DNA of 64,000 bases from positions 496,001 to 560,000 of the forward strand of contig NZ_JACVAE010000003.1 in NCBI RefSeq assembly GCF_014851675.1. The letters run 5' to 3'. Each line of letters starts with the position of its first letter. The first letter of the stretch is position 1. The notes beneath the pieces were generated by a model, which saw only the letters and a program-made list of their open reading frames with translations, searched no databases and was not told where the DNA came from. A program made the position numbers and the translations under genes. This document shows positions 1-10,419 of the stretch, one piece after another. Origin of the DNA: Rhizobium sp. ARZ01. Its GTDB lineage: Bacteria > Pseudomonadota > Alphaproteobacteria > Rhizobiales > Rhizobiaceae.

Positions 1-1242
<1,242 letters not shown>

Positions 1243-1254
1243 TAGCTCCTACGT

Positions 1255-1279
1255 CAGACGCCCGCAGAGCGGGCGTCTG
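1255..1279 (+). promoter_or_regulatory. Perfect intercistronic hairpin between atpD and atpC
   Basis: CAGACGCCCGC (1255-1265) and GCGGGCGTCTG (1269-1279) form an 11-bp perfect stem with an AGA loop. No T-run follows, so it is not a classical terminator. Its place between the highly expressed beta subunit and the less abundant epsilon subunit suggests mRNA stabilisation or partial attenuation. That role is inferred. Confidence 0.6.
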
Positions 1280-1315
1280 CTCCTGACCTGATGAAATTAG
1301 AAGAAGTGAATGGTC

Positions 1316-1723
1316 ATGGCCGACAGTTTCAAGTTTGAACTCGTTTCTCCCGAGCGACTGCTGCTTTCCGAAAGCATCACCGCTGTCGTCATTCCGGCGA
1401 CGGAAGGTGAGATGACCGTGATGGCCAACCATGCGCCAACCATGACGACCGTCCAGCCGGGCGTCGTCACGGTGAAGTTTGCCGATGGCAAGACCGACCG
1501 CTACGTCGTCTTTGGCGGCTTCGCCGACATCCTGCCGTCGGGCTGCACGCTCTTGGCAGAATCCGCTGTCCACGTCGATGAGATCAGCCGCGACGACATC
1601 ATCAAGCGGGTCGATGTGGCTCGTGCCGAACTGGAAGCGGCGCTGAACGACGAACATCGCGCGAGCATCGAGCGCTATATTGCCCAACTGGGCACGGTAC
1701 AGGGGACAATCCTGCCGGCCTGA
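1316..1723 (+). CDS. atpC: F1Fo ATP synthase subunit epsilon
   Basis: Epsilon is the central-stalk subunit that couples F1 to the c-ring and inhibits ATP hydrolysis. The product is 135 aa and begins MADSFKFELVSPERLLLSE, matching the N-terminal beta-sandwich domain; the PATEGEMTVMANHAPTMTT segment is typical. An ATG at 1310 would add only two residues. The purine-rich AAGAAG (1301-1306) is better spaced for the ATG at 1316, and rhizobial epsilon subunits usually begin MADSF, so 1316 is preferred. It is the last gene of the operon, and a strong terminator follows the stop. Confidence 0.95.
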   Translation: MADSFKFELVSPERLLLSESITAVVIPATEGEMTVMANHAPTMTTVQPGVVTVKFADGKTDRYVVFGGFADILPSGCTLLAESAVHVDEISRDDIIKRVDVARAELEAALNDEHRASIERYIAQLGTVQGTILPA

Positions 1724-1745
1724 AAGGTATAGCAGTTCGAAGTCG

Positions 1746-1770
1746 AAACCCCGCCATGGCGGGGTTTTTT
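1746..1770 (+). terminator. Rho-independent terminator of the atp operon
   Basis: AAACCCCGCC ATGGCGGGGTTT is a near-perfect GC-rich hairpin that runs directly into a T6 tract, 23 bases after the atpC stop. It is A-rich on the other strand too, so it could work in both directions. Confidence 0.9.
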
Positions 1771-1936
1771 GTTGTCCAGGCCTGCCGTATGGCTGAGAAC
1801 CGCTTAACTACAACAGCAGTTTGGCGGTGCCGGGGGGAGTATTTGCTTTGAAACGGGGCAGTTTGCTGCTTCTATGCGCCGATCATGCTGGCCGGCACAG
1901 GCCCGCCCCACTTTGCTTTGCTGGATCTGAAAATTG

Positions 1937-3364
1937 ATGTCCGACAAAATTATCCCGATCATCATGGCGGGCGGCAAGGGAACGCGTCTCTGGCCATTGT
2001 CGCGTGCCACCGCGCCAAAGCAGTTTCTCGAACTTTTGGGCGGGAAGACGCTGTTTCAGCGCACCTTGGAACGGGTCTCGGACAATACGCTCTACGAAGC
2101 GCCGATCATCCTGACCAATGCCGAGTTTCGGTTCCTGGTGGCGGAGCAGGCCCGGCTGATCGACCGAACGCTTGCAAAGATCCTGCTGGAGCCCGTGGCG
2201 CGGAATACCGCACCGGCCCTGGCGGTAGCAGCCTTGGTCGTCGCCCGGGAGCACGGCGAAAACGCCATCATGCAGGTGCTGGCGTCTGACCATGAGATCA
2301 CCGCCAACGAGACCTACTTCGATTGCGTCGCCAAAGCGAAACAGGCGGCCAAGGCGGGTCGGCTTGTCACGTTCGGAATAACGCCGACCGAACCGGCGAC
2401 AGGCTATGGCTACATCGAAACTGGCGACGCATTGGGCGGCGGGGCATTCGCGGTTCAGCGCTTTATTGAAAAGCCGAACCTGGAGAAGGCCGAAGGACTC
2501 TTGGCGGCCGGCGGCTATCTCTGGAATTCCGGGATGTTCATGTTGCCGGTGGGGCCGTTCCTGCAGGAGTTGCGCCGGCTTGCTCCGGAAGTCCTCGATG
2601 CCGCTTCCCGGTCGGTTGAGACGGCCAAGCATGACCTTGATTTCGAAAGGCTGGATCCGGAGGCCTTCGCCAAGGCACCCGATATTTCGATCGACTATGC
2701 CATTTTCGAGAGGACACCGATTGCCGCCGTTGTGCCTTCACCGATCGAGTGGTCCGACCTCGGCAGTTGGGACTCGGTGTGGAAGCTTGGTGCGCGCGAC
2801 GAACAAGGCAATGTGTCGGAGGGGCGCACGACGCTGCTCGACACCCGCAATTCGCTCGTGCTTTCGAAGGAGATCCACGTCGCCGTTCAGGGCCTCTCGG
2901 ATGTCGCGGTGATCGCGAGCGAGGATGCCATCTATGTCGGGCGCATGGAGGACAGCCAGAACGTCGGCAAGCTGGTCAAGTATCTCGCCTCCATGGAAAA
3001 GACCGCGCCACTGACGGAATCACACCGTACGTCATACCGGCCCTGGGGCGGCTACACGTCCGTCCTGAATGGCGATCGATTCCAGGTGAAGCGCCTGTTC
3101 GTGACGCCGGGAAAGCGCCTCTCGTTGCAGAAGCATCACCATCGTTCAGAGCACTGGATCGTGGTGCGCGGCACGGCCGAGGTGACGATCGGTGAGCGGA
3201 CCATTCCGCTTCGCGAAAACGAATCCGTCTATATCCCTCAAGGGGAGGTTCATCGTCTGGCGAACCCCGGTAAAATCCTGCTCGAGCTGATCGAAGTGCA
3301 GACGGGTTCCTACCTTGGCGAGGACGATATTATTCGCATCGAGGATGAGTTCGGGCGGCAGTAG
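1937..3364 (+). CDS. manC: Mannose-1-phosphate guanylyltransferase / mannose-6-phosphate isomerase
   Basis: Bifunctional enzyme of GDP-mannose synthesis for surface polysaccharides (ManC/CpsB/NoeJ type). The 475-aa product has the nucleotidyltransferase signature GGKGTRLWPLSR at residues 12-23 and the FIEKP motif near residue 176. Its C-terminal cupin domain (about residues 360-470) has the metal-site stretch HHHRSEHWIVVRG, the isomerase half of type II PMI-GMP proteins. Length matches the family. A TTG at 1934 precedes the ATG by one codon; the ATG is preferred. The gene stands alone after the atp terminator. The symbol manC is by family; the rhizobial name noeJ would also fit. Confidence 0.9.
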   Translation: MSDKIIPIIMAGGKGTRLWPLSRATAPKQFLELLGGKTLFQRTLERVSDNTLYEAPIILTNAEFRFLVAEQARLIDRTLAKILLEPVARNTAPALAVAALVVAREHGENAIMQVLASDHEITANETYFDCVAKAKQAAKAGRLVTFGITPTEPATGYGYIETGDALGGGAFAVQRFIEKPNLEKAEGLLAAGGYLWNSGMFMLPVGPFLQELRRLAPEVLDAASRSVETAKHDLDFERLDPEAFAKAPDISIDYAIFERTPIAAVVPSPIEWSDLGSWDSVWKLGARDEQGNVSEGRTTLLDTRNSLVLSKEIHVAVQGLSDVAVIASEDAIYVGRMEDSQNVGKLVKYLASMEKTAPLTESHRTSYRPWGGYTSVLNGDRFQVKRLFVTPGKRLSLQKHHHRSEHWIVVRGTAEVTIGERTIPLRENESVYIPQGEVHRLANPGKILLELIEVQTGSYLGEDDIIRIEDEFGRQ

Positions 3365-3391
3365 TACGCAGCGCGCCGGATCCGGCTTTGA

Positions 3392-4174
3392 TCAGAGCAA
3401 GCGCGCACCCTCCGAGTCGACCTTCAGCACTGTCAGGCGGCCGGTAAAGAAGCAGCCGGTATCGATTCCAATTCGGCCGGCTGCAAATTCGGGTTCGCTG
3501 CAGGGCGTATGGCCGTGCACGACGACCACTGGCAGCTTTGATTCGATGGTGAGGAAAGGATCGCGGATCCAAAGCAGGTCTTCGTCATCCTGCGCTTCGA
3601 GCGGAATTCCCGGGCGCACGCCCGCATGGACAAAGAGATAGTCCCTAGCCGCCAGGAAGATCGGCAGGCCGGCAAGAAACATGATGTGGCGTGCCGGTAT
3701 GAACCGCCGCAGCTTGGCTGAACTCTTCGCTGACTCAAAATCGCTCAATAGGATGTCGCCTAGGTCGATTCCGTAAGAGGCGAGCGTCGCCTCGCCGCCG
3801 AAATTCGAACCAAGCCAATAAATCCGCTCGACGGGATCTCGTATAAACTGCAGAAACGTGTCGTCGTGGTTGCCGCAAAGGGTGATCCGGGTCAGGCCAT
3901 CGTCATGGCTGCGGGTCAGATGGTCCAACACCAAGGCGGAGTCCGGGCCGCGATCGACATAGTCGCCGAGATACACAATCAGGGCCTCGCCGGCTGTTTG
4001 TCCAAGGTCGTCCCTGATGCGGGCTTCTGCTTCGAGCATCTCGCGGAAGCAACCATGCACGTCGCCGATCGCGTAGATCGTGGGCAAAGGGCCTTCCAAC
4101 CGCAATCGTCTGCGGCCCCGGCGATGACCGGCGGATGTAACTGAATCGACAATTCTGTTCAGCAGCGGTTCCAT
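3392..4174 (-). CDS. PPP-family metallophosphoesterase (serine/threonine phosphatase-like)
   Basis: The 260-aa product carries the dinuclear-metal signatures of the PPP phosphatase family: GDVHGC, GDYVDRGP and GNHDD in order, plus a C-terminal HGHTP. Cytoplasmic bacterial members are protein phosphatases (PrpA/PrpE-like) or Ap4A hydrolases (ApaH). The short spacing and FVHAGVRPG segment fit the family but do not separate the two. The frame could start seven codons upstream at a TTG (4195); the ATG at 4174 is chosen. It is convergent with manC with a 27-base gap and is probably monocistronic. Substrate unknown. Confidence 0.8.
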   Translation of the reverse strand: MEPLLNRIVDSVTSAGHRRGRRRLRLEGPLPTIYAIGDVHGCFREMLEAEARIRDDLGQTAGEALIVYLGDYVDRGPDSALVLDHLTRSHDDGLTRITLCGNHDDTFLQFIRDPVERIYWLGSNFGGEATLASYGIDLGDILLSDFESAKSSAKLRRFIPARHIMFLAGLPIFLAARDYLFVHAGVRPGIPLEAQDDEDLLWIRDPFLTIESKLPVVVVHGHTPCSEPEFAAGRIGIDTGCFFTGRLTVLKVDSEGARLL

Positions 4175-4292
4175 AACTGCGTGCCGTGTTTCCAATGGTC
4201 GTTAAAAGGACCAGCCAGCGTTGCGAAACTGTGCACAGCCTGACTGAGAATCCAACCTTTATTCTTGCCATTGAAACGCGTCGCATTTCGGC

Positions 4293-5093
4293 TCAACGGG
4301 TTTCCATGGGCGGTTCCGGCATCGGTAGCCACTTCTCACGGTTGAAATAGTCCGGCAGGTAAGTGTTTTTCGGTCGTGTACGGTCCGGCGTGATGATGAA
4401 ATTGTAACGTGGTGTTTCGCTGAACTCCTTCTTGAGCTGGATCCGGTTGCCGAACAAGACCACGTCGAATTCTTTCAGGTTCCGGATGTTCTCCACGATG
4501 TCAGGTGCGTCCTTCCAGCGTACTTCGTCGAGGAAGACCTCAAGGGCGGCAATGGCGGCACTGGTCAGCTCCGTCTGGTCGCCTGCGTTCTCCAGATTGA
4601 GCTTGATGCGAAACGATGTGAGGCGGGCTTCTTCGCTGCCACGGATGGAAAGGTAGGCGGAGCTGCCGGGCCCGCTCCCGCCCACTTTTGCCGGGAATTC
4701 GCGATAGGAGGTGCATTCCCAACTGCCTTTCGCGAGCCCCTCCTTCCAGCCGGCATTGGCGAAACCGCTCTGCTCCAAGGCTGTGCAGAGTTCCTTCGGA
4801 TCGCGGCGGATCGGCCGCGTGAACTTTGTCTCCATCGGGACCAGGTCGGAGACGAGGCGTTCAGGAATCTCGACCTTGGGCCGGGGGATGCGGTTGCCCC
4901 GGATCTCGTGGGGGAGAGGCGCCCGAACAGCTGGCCGCGTCTGAACAGGTTCATATCCGAAGCGTGCGAGCAGGCGGTTCAAGTTTCGGTAGTCATTGGC
5001 AAGCAGGACTGTCGCGGCGATGGCGGACAGAATGCACAGCGTCAGCAGCGCAAACAGGATCTTGCCGGATTTTCCCTTCGACTGGTCCGCCAT
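4293..5093 (-). CDS. Membrane-anchored hypothetical protein (DUF6030-like)
   Basis: The 266-aa product starts MADQSKGKSGKILF, then has one transmembrane segment (about residues 13-32, FALLTLCILSAIAATVLLA). A soluble domain follows, probably periplasmic, with Pro/Arg-rich sequence and about 200 residues of mixed alpha/beta character. It resembles rhizobial proteins annotated as DUF6030, but this is from memory and not searched. The frame extends 41 codons further upstream. That part is Gly/Arg-rich low-complexity sequence, so the start is placed at the MADQ codon just before the membrane segment. No function is proposed. Confidence 0.6.
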   Translation of the reverse strand: MADQSKGKSGKILFALLTLCILSAIAATVLLANDYRNLNRLLARFGYEPVQTRPAVRAPLPHEIRGNRIPRPKVEIPERLVSDLVPMETKFTRPIRRDPKELCTALEQSGFANAGWKEGLAKGSWECTSYREFPAKVGGSGPGSSAYLSIRGSEEARLTSFRIKLNLENAGDQTELTSAAIAALEVFLDEVRWKDAPDIVENIRNLKEFDVVLFGNRIQLKKEFSETPRYNFIITPDRTRPKNTYLPDYFNREKWLPMPEPPMETR

Positions 5094-5275
5094 GCCGTGT
5101 GGATGCTGTCGCTGCCCGATCGCTGCGAAGTCCACCGGTCCGGTTCGAGCCGGCCGGCCGGTGGTGCCGGATCCGCCGGTTGCGTTGGTGATAGGGCACA
5201 AACGCATTACCGGCAAGCGAAACAGCTGGCGAGGGCTGCCTTGGTGCGTTCACGAGCATGAGGCACCGCAGAATC

Positions 5276-5305
5276 AAAAACCGCCCGGAGTGGTCCTCCG
5301 GGCGG
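5276..5305 (-). terminator. Rho-independent terminator of the glp operon
   Basis: Read on the minus strand, CCGCCCGGAG (5296-5305) and CTCCGGGCGG (5281-5290) form a perfect 10-bp stem with a 5-nt loop, followed by five T. It lies 43 bases after the glpV stop. Confidence 0.9.
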
Positions 5306-5348
5306 CATGCTTCAGGCTCAGGTCCGCTTGAGCCCGATCTCGGTCAGC

Positions 5349-7070
5349 TTACTGCTGCCAGCTCTTGACGAGTTCGTCATAGTTGACCGTCTGCGGCTTT
5401 TCCTTCTCGCTCTCGATCTTGAGTTGCGGCGCGAGGTTGCCCTTGGAAACGGCATCCTTGTTCCAATACTCGAGATCGTGCTCTTCGGCGAGCTTCGGCC
5501 CCATGTCACCCATGACGCCAGCGCGCTCGAGGCGGCTCAGCACCTGCTCCTGCTCGGCGCAAAGCGAATCCATGGCTTCTTGAGCGGTCTTCGCGCCCGA
5601 GGACGCGTCGCCGATCGCCTGCCACCATAGCTGGGCCAGCTTCGGATAATCCGGAATGTTCGTGCCGGTAGGCGACCACTGAATGCGGGCCGGCGAACGG
5701 TAGAACTCGATCAGACCGCCAAGCTTCGGCGCGCGATCCGTGAACGACTTGTGGCCGATCGAGGATTCGCGGATGAGCGTCAGACCGACATGGCTCTTCT
5801 TGACGTCGACCGTCTTGGAGACGACGAACTGCGCATAAAGCCAGGCGGCCTTGGCGCGATCATCCGGCGTGGACTTCAGGAGCGTCCAGGAACCCACGTC
5901 CTGGTAGCCGAGCTTCATGCCGTCCTTCCAGTAGACGCCGTGCGGCGAGGGAGCGAAACGCCACTTCGGCGTGCCGTCCTCGTTCACGACCGGAAGGCCC
6001 GGCTTCACGAAGTCCGCAGTGAACGCCGTGTAGGTGAACATCTGCTGGGCGACTTCGCCCTGCGAGGGAACCGGACCCGATTCGGAGAAGGTCATGCCCT
6101 GGGCGGCGGCCGGTGCGTAGGCCTTCAGCCACTGCAGGTACTTCTCGATCGAATAAACGGCAGCCGGGCCGTTGGTGTCACCACCGCGGGCAACGCACGA
6201 GCCGACTGGACGCGAGTTTTCGTCAACCTTGATGCCCCATTCGTCGACCGGCTTGCCATTCGGAATGCCCTTGTCGCCGTTGCCAGCCATGGAAAGCCAG
6301 GCGTCCGTGAAGCGCCAGCCGAGCGACGGGTCCTTCTTACCGTAGTCCATGTGGCCATAGACCTTCTTACCGTCGATCTCGCGGCCGGTGAAGAACTCGG
6401 CGATGTCCTCGTAAGCGGACCAGTTGACCGGCACGCCGAGGTCGTAGCCGTACTTCGCCTTGAAGTCTGCCTTATTCTTCTCGTCGTTGAACCAGTCGTA
6501 GCGGAACCAGTAGAGGTTGGCGAACTGCTGATCGGGCAGCTGGTAGAGCTTGCCGTCGGGCGCGGTGGTGAAGGACTTGCCGATGAAGTCGTCCAGGTCG
6601 AGGCCCGGATTGGTGACGTCCTTGCCTTCATTGGCCATGAAGTCGGTCAGCGAACGGGCCTGCTGGTAACGCCAGTGGGTGCCGATCAGGTCCGAGTCGT
6701 TGACATAGGCGTCATAGATGTTCTCGCCCGACTGCATCTGCGTCTGCAGCTTTTCGATGACGTCGCCTTCGCCGATCAGGTCGTGGGTGATCTTGATGCC
6801 GGTGATGTCAGAGAAAGCCTTGGCGAGTACTTTGGATTCGTATTCATGCGTCGTGATCGTTTCGGAAACGACCTTGATGTCCATGCCGGCGAACGGCTTG
6901 GCGGCATCGATGAACCATTGCATTTCCGCTTCCTGAGCGGCTCGGTCGAGGGTCGACATGTCGCCGATTTCGGCGTCGAGGAATTTCTTCGCCTCATCCA
7001 TGCCGGCAAAAGCGGTGCCAGTGAAAGCCAGCAGCACGGCTGCCGTAGTCGTCAGAAGGTGCCTTCGCAT
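5349..7070 (-). CDS. glpV: Glycerol ABC transporter substrate-binding protein
   Basis: Periplasmic binding protein of the glycerol importer. The 573-aa product has a Sec signal peptide ending TGTAFA before GMDEAKKF, with no lipobox, so it is expected to be soluble in the periplasm. Size and sequence (for example DLIGEGDVIEKLQTQMQSG) fit large extracellular solute-binding proteins of family 1. GGGAGG lies just upstream of a double ATG (7073 and 7070); the second gives the better 6-nt spacing. The frame is open for 170 codons further upstream through glpU, but that stretch is not protein-like. It is the last gene of the glp operon, separated from glpU by about 70 bases. Confidence 0.9.
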   Translation of the reverse strand: MRRHLLTTTAAVLLAFTGTAFAGMDEAKKFLDAEIGDMSTLDRAAQEAEMQWFIDAAKPFAGMDIKVVSETITTHEYESKVLAKAFSDITGIKITHDLIGEGDVIEKLQTQMQSGENIYDAYVNDSDLIGTHWRYQQARSLTDFMANEGKDVTNPGLDLDDFIGKSFTTAPDGKLYQLPDQQFANLYWFRYDWFNDEKNKADFKAKYGYDLGVPVNWSAYEDIAEFFTGREIDGKKVYGHMDYGKKDPSLGWRFTDAWLSMAGNGDKGIPNGKPVDEWGIKVDENSRPVGSCVARGGDTNGPAAVYSIEKYLQWLKAYAPAAAQGMTFSESGPVPSQGEVAQQMFTYTAFTADFVKPGLPVVNEDGTPKWRFAPSPHGVYWKDGMKLGYQDVGSWTLLKSTPDDRAKAAWLYAQFVVSKTVDVKKSHVGLTLIRESSIGHKSFTDRAPKLGGLIEFYRSPARIQWSPTGTNIPDYPKLAQLWWQAIGDASSGAKTAQEAMDSLCAEQEQVLSRLERAGVMGDMGPKLAEEHDLEYWNKDAVSKGNLAPQLKIESEKEKPQTVNYDELVKSWQQ

Positions 7071-7141
7071 CATTATCCTCCCTTGGGTTGTGCGACTGCA
7101 GTTTGAAAGGCCGGGCGTCCCGGCCCCTCGTTCTTGTTGCC

Positions 7142-7561
7142 CTATACGTAGCGGAATACGCCGATGGCGTAGACCACGCAGAGGACAAGAGCCCACCATA
7201 GGTTGGGGCCGACAAGCCCCACCCATGCGAGATTGATAAATGCCGAACCGAGCAGCGAGATGAACAAACGGTCGCCGCGGGTCGTTTCGAAACGCAGGAT
7301 GCCGACGCGCGGATTGCCGCCCGGGCGTGCATATTCCCAGACCGCCATCAGCGCCAGGAGGGCAAAGATGCTGAGGAAGAACATTGCGGTCGGAAACGTC
7401 CAGGCCATCCATCCGCCGGGGATCAGCGGTGCGAACCAGTCGCGCGCCCCGTCTTTCACGGGCAGCGACATGAACAGCATGCCCGCCGCGAGCGCGTAGA
7501 TCAAAAGGACGGCCAGGAGTGCCATGGGCCAGCGGTTGTTGCGGTTGGCGTTGGCAGCCAT
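7142..7561 (-). CDS. glpU: Small integral membrane protein of the glycerol ABC transporter (DUF2160-like)
   Basis: The 139-aa product is very hydrophobic with about four transmembrane segments (roughly residues 12-32, 52-75, 97-115 and 118-136) and a short charged loop EYARPGGNPRVG. It occupies the GlpU position of the rhizobial glpDSTPQUV operon; its biochemical role in the transporter is not known. Its ATG overlaps the glpQ stop by one base (TGATG), implying translational coupling with the second permease. It could be an accessory membrane subunit. Confidence 0.85.
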   Translation of the reverse strand: MAANANRNNRWPMALLAVLLIYALAAGMLFMSLPVKDGARDWFAPLIPGGWMAWTFPTAMFFLSIFALLALMAVWEYARPGGNPRVGILRFETTRGDRLFISLLGSAFINLAWVGLVGPNLWWALVLCVVYAIGVFRYV

Positions 7562-8457
7562 CAGACCCTCCCCAGGGCAAAGCCCTTGGCGATGTAGTTG
7601 CGGACGAAATAGATCACGAGCGCGCCCGGAATGATGGTCAGGACGCCGGCCGCTGCGAGCACGCCCCAGTCCATGCCGGAGGCCGAGACCGTGCGCGTCA
7701 TCGTGGCGGCGATCGGCTTGGCGGCCGTCGTCGTCAGCGTGCGGGCGATCAACAGTTCGACCCAGGAGAACATGAAGCAGAAGAAGGCGGCGACACCGAT
7801 GCCGGACGCGATCAGCGGCACGAAGATCTTGGCGAAGAATTTCGGGAACGAGTAGCCATCGATATAGGCCGTCTCGTCAATCTCCTTTGGCACGCCCGAC
7901 ATGAAACCTTCCAGGATCCAGACGGCGAGCGGCACGTTGAACAGGCAATGCGCCAAGGCAACGGCGATATGCGTGTCGATCAAGCCAAAGGCCGAATAAA
8001 GCTGGAAGAAGGGTAGCGCAAATACGGCTGGCGGGGCCATGCGGTTCGTCAAGAGCCAGAAGAACAGGTGTTTGTCGCCGAGGAACCGGTATCGCGAGAA
8101 GGCATAGGCCGCCGGCAACGCCACCGAGACAGAGATCACCGTGTTCATCACCACATAGGTGATGGAATTGATGTAGCCCGAGTACCAGGCCGGATCGGTG
8201 AAGATGACGATGTAGTTCCTGAGTGTCGGGTCTTGCGGCCAGAGCGAGAAGGTGCCGGTGATCTCCGTGTTCGTCTTGAAGCTCATATTGACGAGCCAGT
8301 AGATCGGCAGCATCAGGAAGACGATGTAGAGGGTAGGGATGATCCAGGACAGGTTGCGGCGCGATGGCTGCGCGGCCGCAGTGACATTGCCGTGTGCGAC
8401 AGCCTTGGACGGCGTGGATGCCTGTGCGGGAGTTTGTGTATCAACGCGTGCAGTCAT
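7561..8457 (-). CDS. glpQ: Glycerol ABC transporter permease 2
   Basis: Inner-membrane permease of the MalG type. The 298-aa product begins MTARVDTQTP with a Thr/Ala-rich cytoplasmic leader of about 35 residues, then six predicted transmembrane helices. The EAA loop is near the C-terminal third (PKEIDETAYIDGYSFPKFF). GAGGGAGG just upstream of ATG 8457 fixes the start; the frame stays open a further 19 codons into glpP in an unlikely extension. The gap to glpP is 11 bases. It pairs with GlpP to form the membrane channel. Confidence 0.9.
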   Translation of the reverse strand: MTARVDTQTPAQASTPSKAVAHGNVTAAAQPSRRNLSWIIPTLYIVFLMLPIYWLVNMSFKTNTEITGTFSLWPQDPTLRNYIVIFTDPAWYSGYINSITYVVMNTVISVSVALPAAYAFSRYRFLGDKHLFFWLLTNRMAPPAVFALPFFQLYSAFGLIDTHIAVALAHCLFNVPLAVWILEGFMSGVPKEIDETAYIDGYSFPKFFAKIFVPLIASGIGVAAFFCFMFSWVELLIARTLTTTAAKPIAATMTRTVSASGMDWGVLAAAGVLTIIPGALVIYFVRNYIAKGFALGRV

Positions 8458-8468
8458 TTTGCCCTCCC

Positions 8469-9335
8469 TCACGCCTGCTCGTCGCTGCTGGTCATGACCG
8501 TGTAGAAGATCCATGACAGCAGAAGGATGATCAGGAAGTAGACGAGCGACATCGCGGCTGCGGGTCCTAGGTCGAACTGGCCGATCGCCATCTTGACGAG
8601 GTCGATCGACAGGAAGGTCGTCGAGTTGCCCGGACCGCCGCCGGTCACGACGAAAGGTTCGGTGTAGATCATGAAACTGTCCATGAAGCGCAGCAGGAAG
8701 GCGATCAGAAGAACGCGCTTCATCTTAGGGAGTTGGATGTAACGGAAGACGGCCCAGCGCGAGGCGCCGTCGATCTTGGCGGCCTGATAGTAGGCATCCG
8801 GAATGGAGACGAGGCCGGCGTAGCAGAGGAGCACGACGAGGCTGGTCCAGTGCCAGACGTCCATGACGACCAGCGTCACCCAGGCGTCGAACACGTCATT
8901 GACGTAGTTGTAGTCAAGGCCAAGCGCTGAGAGCGTGAAGCCGAGCAGGCCGATGTCGACGCGGCCGAACACCTGCCAGATCGTGCCGACCACGTTCCAC
9001 GGAACCAGCAGCGGCAGCGCCATCAGCACGAGGCAGACCGGTACGCCGATGCCCTTCTTCGGCATGTTCAGCGCGATCAGGATGCCGAGTGGGATCTCAA
9101 TCGACAGGATGATGGCGGAGAAGAGCAGGTTGCGGCCGAGCGCCTGCCAGAAGCGGTCGGAGTGGAGGATCTCGACGAACCAGTCGGTGCCGGCCCAGAA
9201 GAACTGGTTGTTGCCGAACGTGTCCTGAACCGAGTAGTTCACCACCGTCATCAGCGGGATGACGGCCGAGAAGGCGACCAGCAAAAGCACCGGCAGCACC
9301 ATGAACCAGGCCTTGTTGTTCCAGGTCTTTTCCAT
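8469..9335 (-). CDS. glpP: Glycerol ABC transporter permease 1
   Basis: Inner-membrane permease of the MalF/UgpA type, 288 aa, with six predicted transmembrane helices beginning WFMVLPVLLLVAFSAVIPLM. The EAA-loop region reads PDAYYQAAKIDGASRWAVFRYIQLP, whose EAA equivalent is QAAKIDGA. The start codon lies 3 bases after the glpT stop, so the genes are tightly coupled. It forms the translocation pore with GlpQ and docks the GlpS/GlpT ATPases. Confidence 0.9.
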   Translation of the reverse strand: MEKTWNNKAWFMVLPVLLLVAFSAVIPLMTVVNYSVQDTFGNNQFFWAGTDWFVEILHSDRFWQALGRNLLFSAIILSIEIPLGILIALNMPKKGIGVPVCLVLMALPLLVPWNVVGTIWQVFGRVDIGLLGFTLSALGLDYNYVNDVFDAWVTLVVMDVWHWTSLVVLLCYAGLVSIPDAYYQAAKIDGASRWAVFRYIQLPKMKRVLLIAFLLRFMDSFMIYTEPFVVTGGGPGNSTTFLSIDLVKMAIGQFDLGPAAAMSLVYFLIILLLSWIFYTVMTSSDEQA

Positions 9336-9338
9336 GGA

Positions 9339-10409
9339 TCAGGCCTCCCTGCCGACGCGCCAGGAATCGGCGTAGATGTTGATGGCGGATGGATCGAAGG
9401 TGATGCGCGGCTCTGCCGGGATCTCGCTGTCCTCCGGCACGACGATCGAGATCGGCTTGCCGGCGAATTCGGCGCGGACGATCTTTTGCCGGCCGATATC
9501 CTCCACCTTGTTGACGCGGACATGCATGCCTTCGCGGCCGAGGCGGACGAATTCCGGGCGAATTCCGAGCTCGGTCTTTGCACCAGTGGCCACCTTGGGC
9601 TGAAAGTCGAGCGCGATCGTGTCGGTGCCGAGCGTCACGCTGCTGCCCTCGATCGCCGCCGGCAGCACGTTCATGCCCGGCGAGCCGATGAAGTAGCCGA
9701 CGAAGGTGTGACTCGGACGCTCGAAGAGCTCGGCCGGCGTGCCGATCTGGACGATCTGTCCGTCATACATGACGACGACCTTGTCGGCGAAGGTCAGCGC
9801 TTCGGTCTGGTCGTGGGTGACATAGACCATGGTGAAGCCGAACTGGCGATGCAGCTTCTTCAACTGCGAGCGCAGTACCCACTTCATGTGTGGGTCGATG
9901 ACGGTCAGCGGCTCGTCGAACAGGATGGCGTTGACGTCGTTGCGCACGAGGCCGCGGCCAAGCGAGATCTTCTGCTTCTGGTCGGCGGTCAAGCCGCGTG
10001 CCTTCTTCTTGGCCCAGCCACCAAGGCCGATCATGTCGATGATCTCGCGCACGCGCCGGTCGACTTCGGCTTCCGGAACATGCCGATTGCGTAGCGGAAA
10101 GGCGAGATTGTCGTAGACCGTCATCGTGTCGTAGATGACCGGGAACTGGAAAACCTGGGCGATGTTGCGCTGCTGGGTCGACAGGTTCGTCACATCCCGG
10201 CCGTCGAACAGGATCTTGCCTTCGGAAGGCTGGAGAAGGCCCGAGATGATATTCAGGAGCGTGGTCTTGCCGCAGCCCGAAGGGCCGAGCAGCGCATAGG
10301 CACCGCCGTCGTTCCATTCATGATGGACTTCCTTCAGCGCGTAGTCGGCTTCTGACTTGGGCTTCTCGCCGTAGGCATGGCGGATGTGCTCGAGATTGAT
10401 GCGTGCCAT
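9339..10409 (-). CDS. glpT: Glycerol ABC transporter ATPase with degenerate signature motif
   Basis: One of two nucleotide-binding subunits, 356 aa, with an ABC domain (about 1-230) and a C-terminal TOBE-like domain. Walker A is GPSGCGKTT (42-50), the Q-loop Gln is near 88, Walker B ends FDE at about 164-166, and the switch His is in VTHD (about 199). The ABC signature is not LSGGQ but LTADQ (140-144), and the D-loop reads TVID instead of SNLD. The partner GlpS carries the opposite set of defects (see findings). The gap to glpS is 10 bases. Confidence 0.92.
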   Translation of the reverse strand: MARINLEHIRHAYGEKPKSEADYALKEVHHEWNDGGAYALLGPSGCGKTTLLNIISGLLQPSEGKILFDGRDVTNLSTQQRNIAQVFQFPVIYDTMTVYDNLAFPLRNRHVPEAEVDRRVREIIDMIGLGGWAKKKARGLTADQKQKISLGRGLVRNDVNAILFDEPLTVIDPHMKWVLRSQLKKLHRQFGFTMVYVTHDQTEALTFADKVVVMYDGQIVQIGTPAELFERPSHTFVGYFIGSPGMNVLPAAIEGSSVTLGTDTIALDFQPKVATGAKTELGIRPEFVRLGREGMHVRVNKVEDIGRQKIVRAEFAGKPISIVVPEDSEIPAEPRITFDPSAINIYADSWRVGREA

Positions 10410-10419
10410 GGCTTCCTCC

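Noticed and set aside
7074-7580. 170-codon N-terminal extension of glpV
   Set aside because: It overlaps glpU out of frame and precedes a clear signal peptide and GGGAGG site at 7070-7085.
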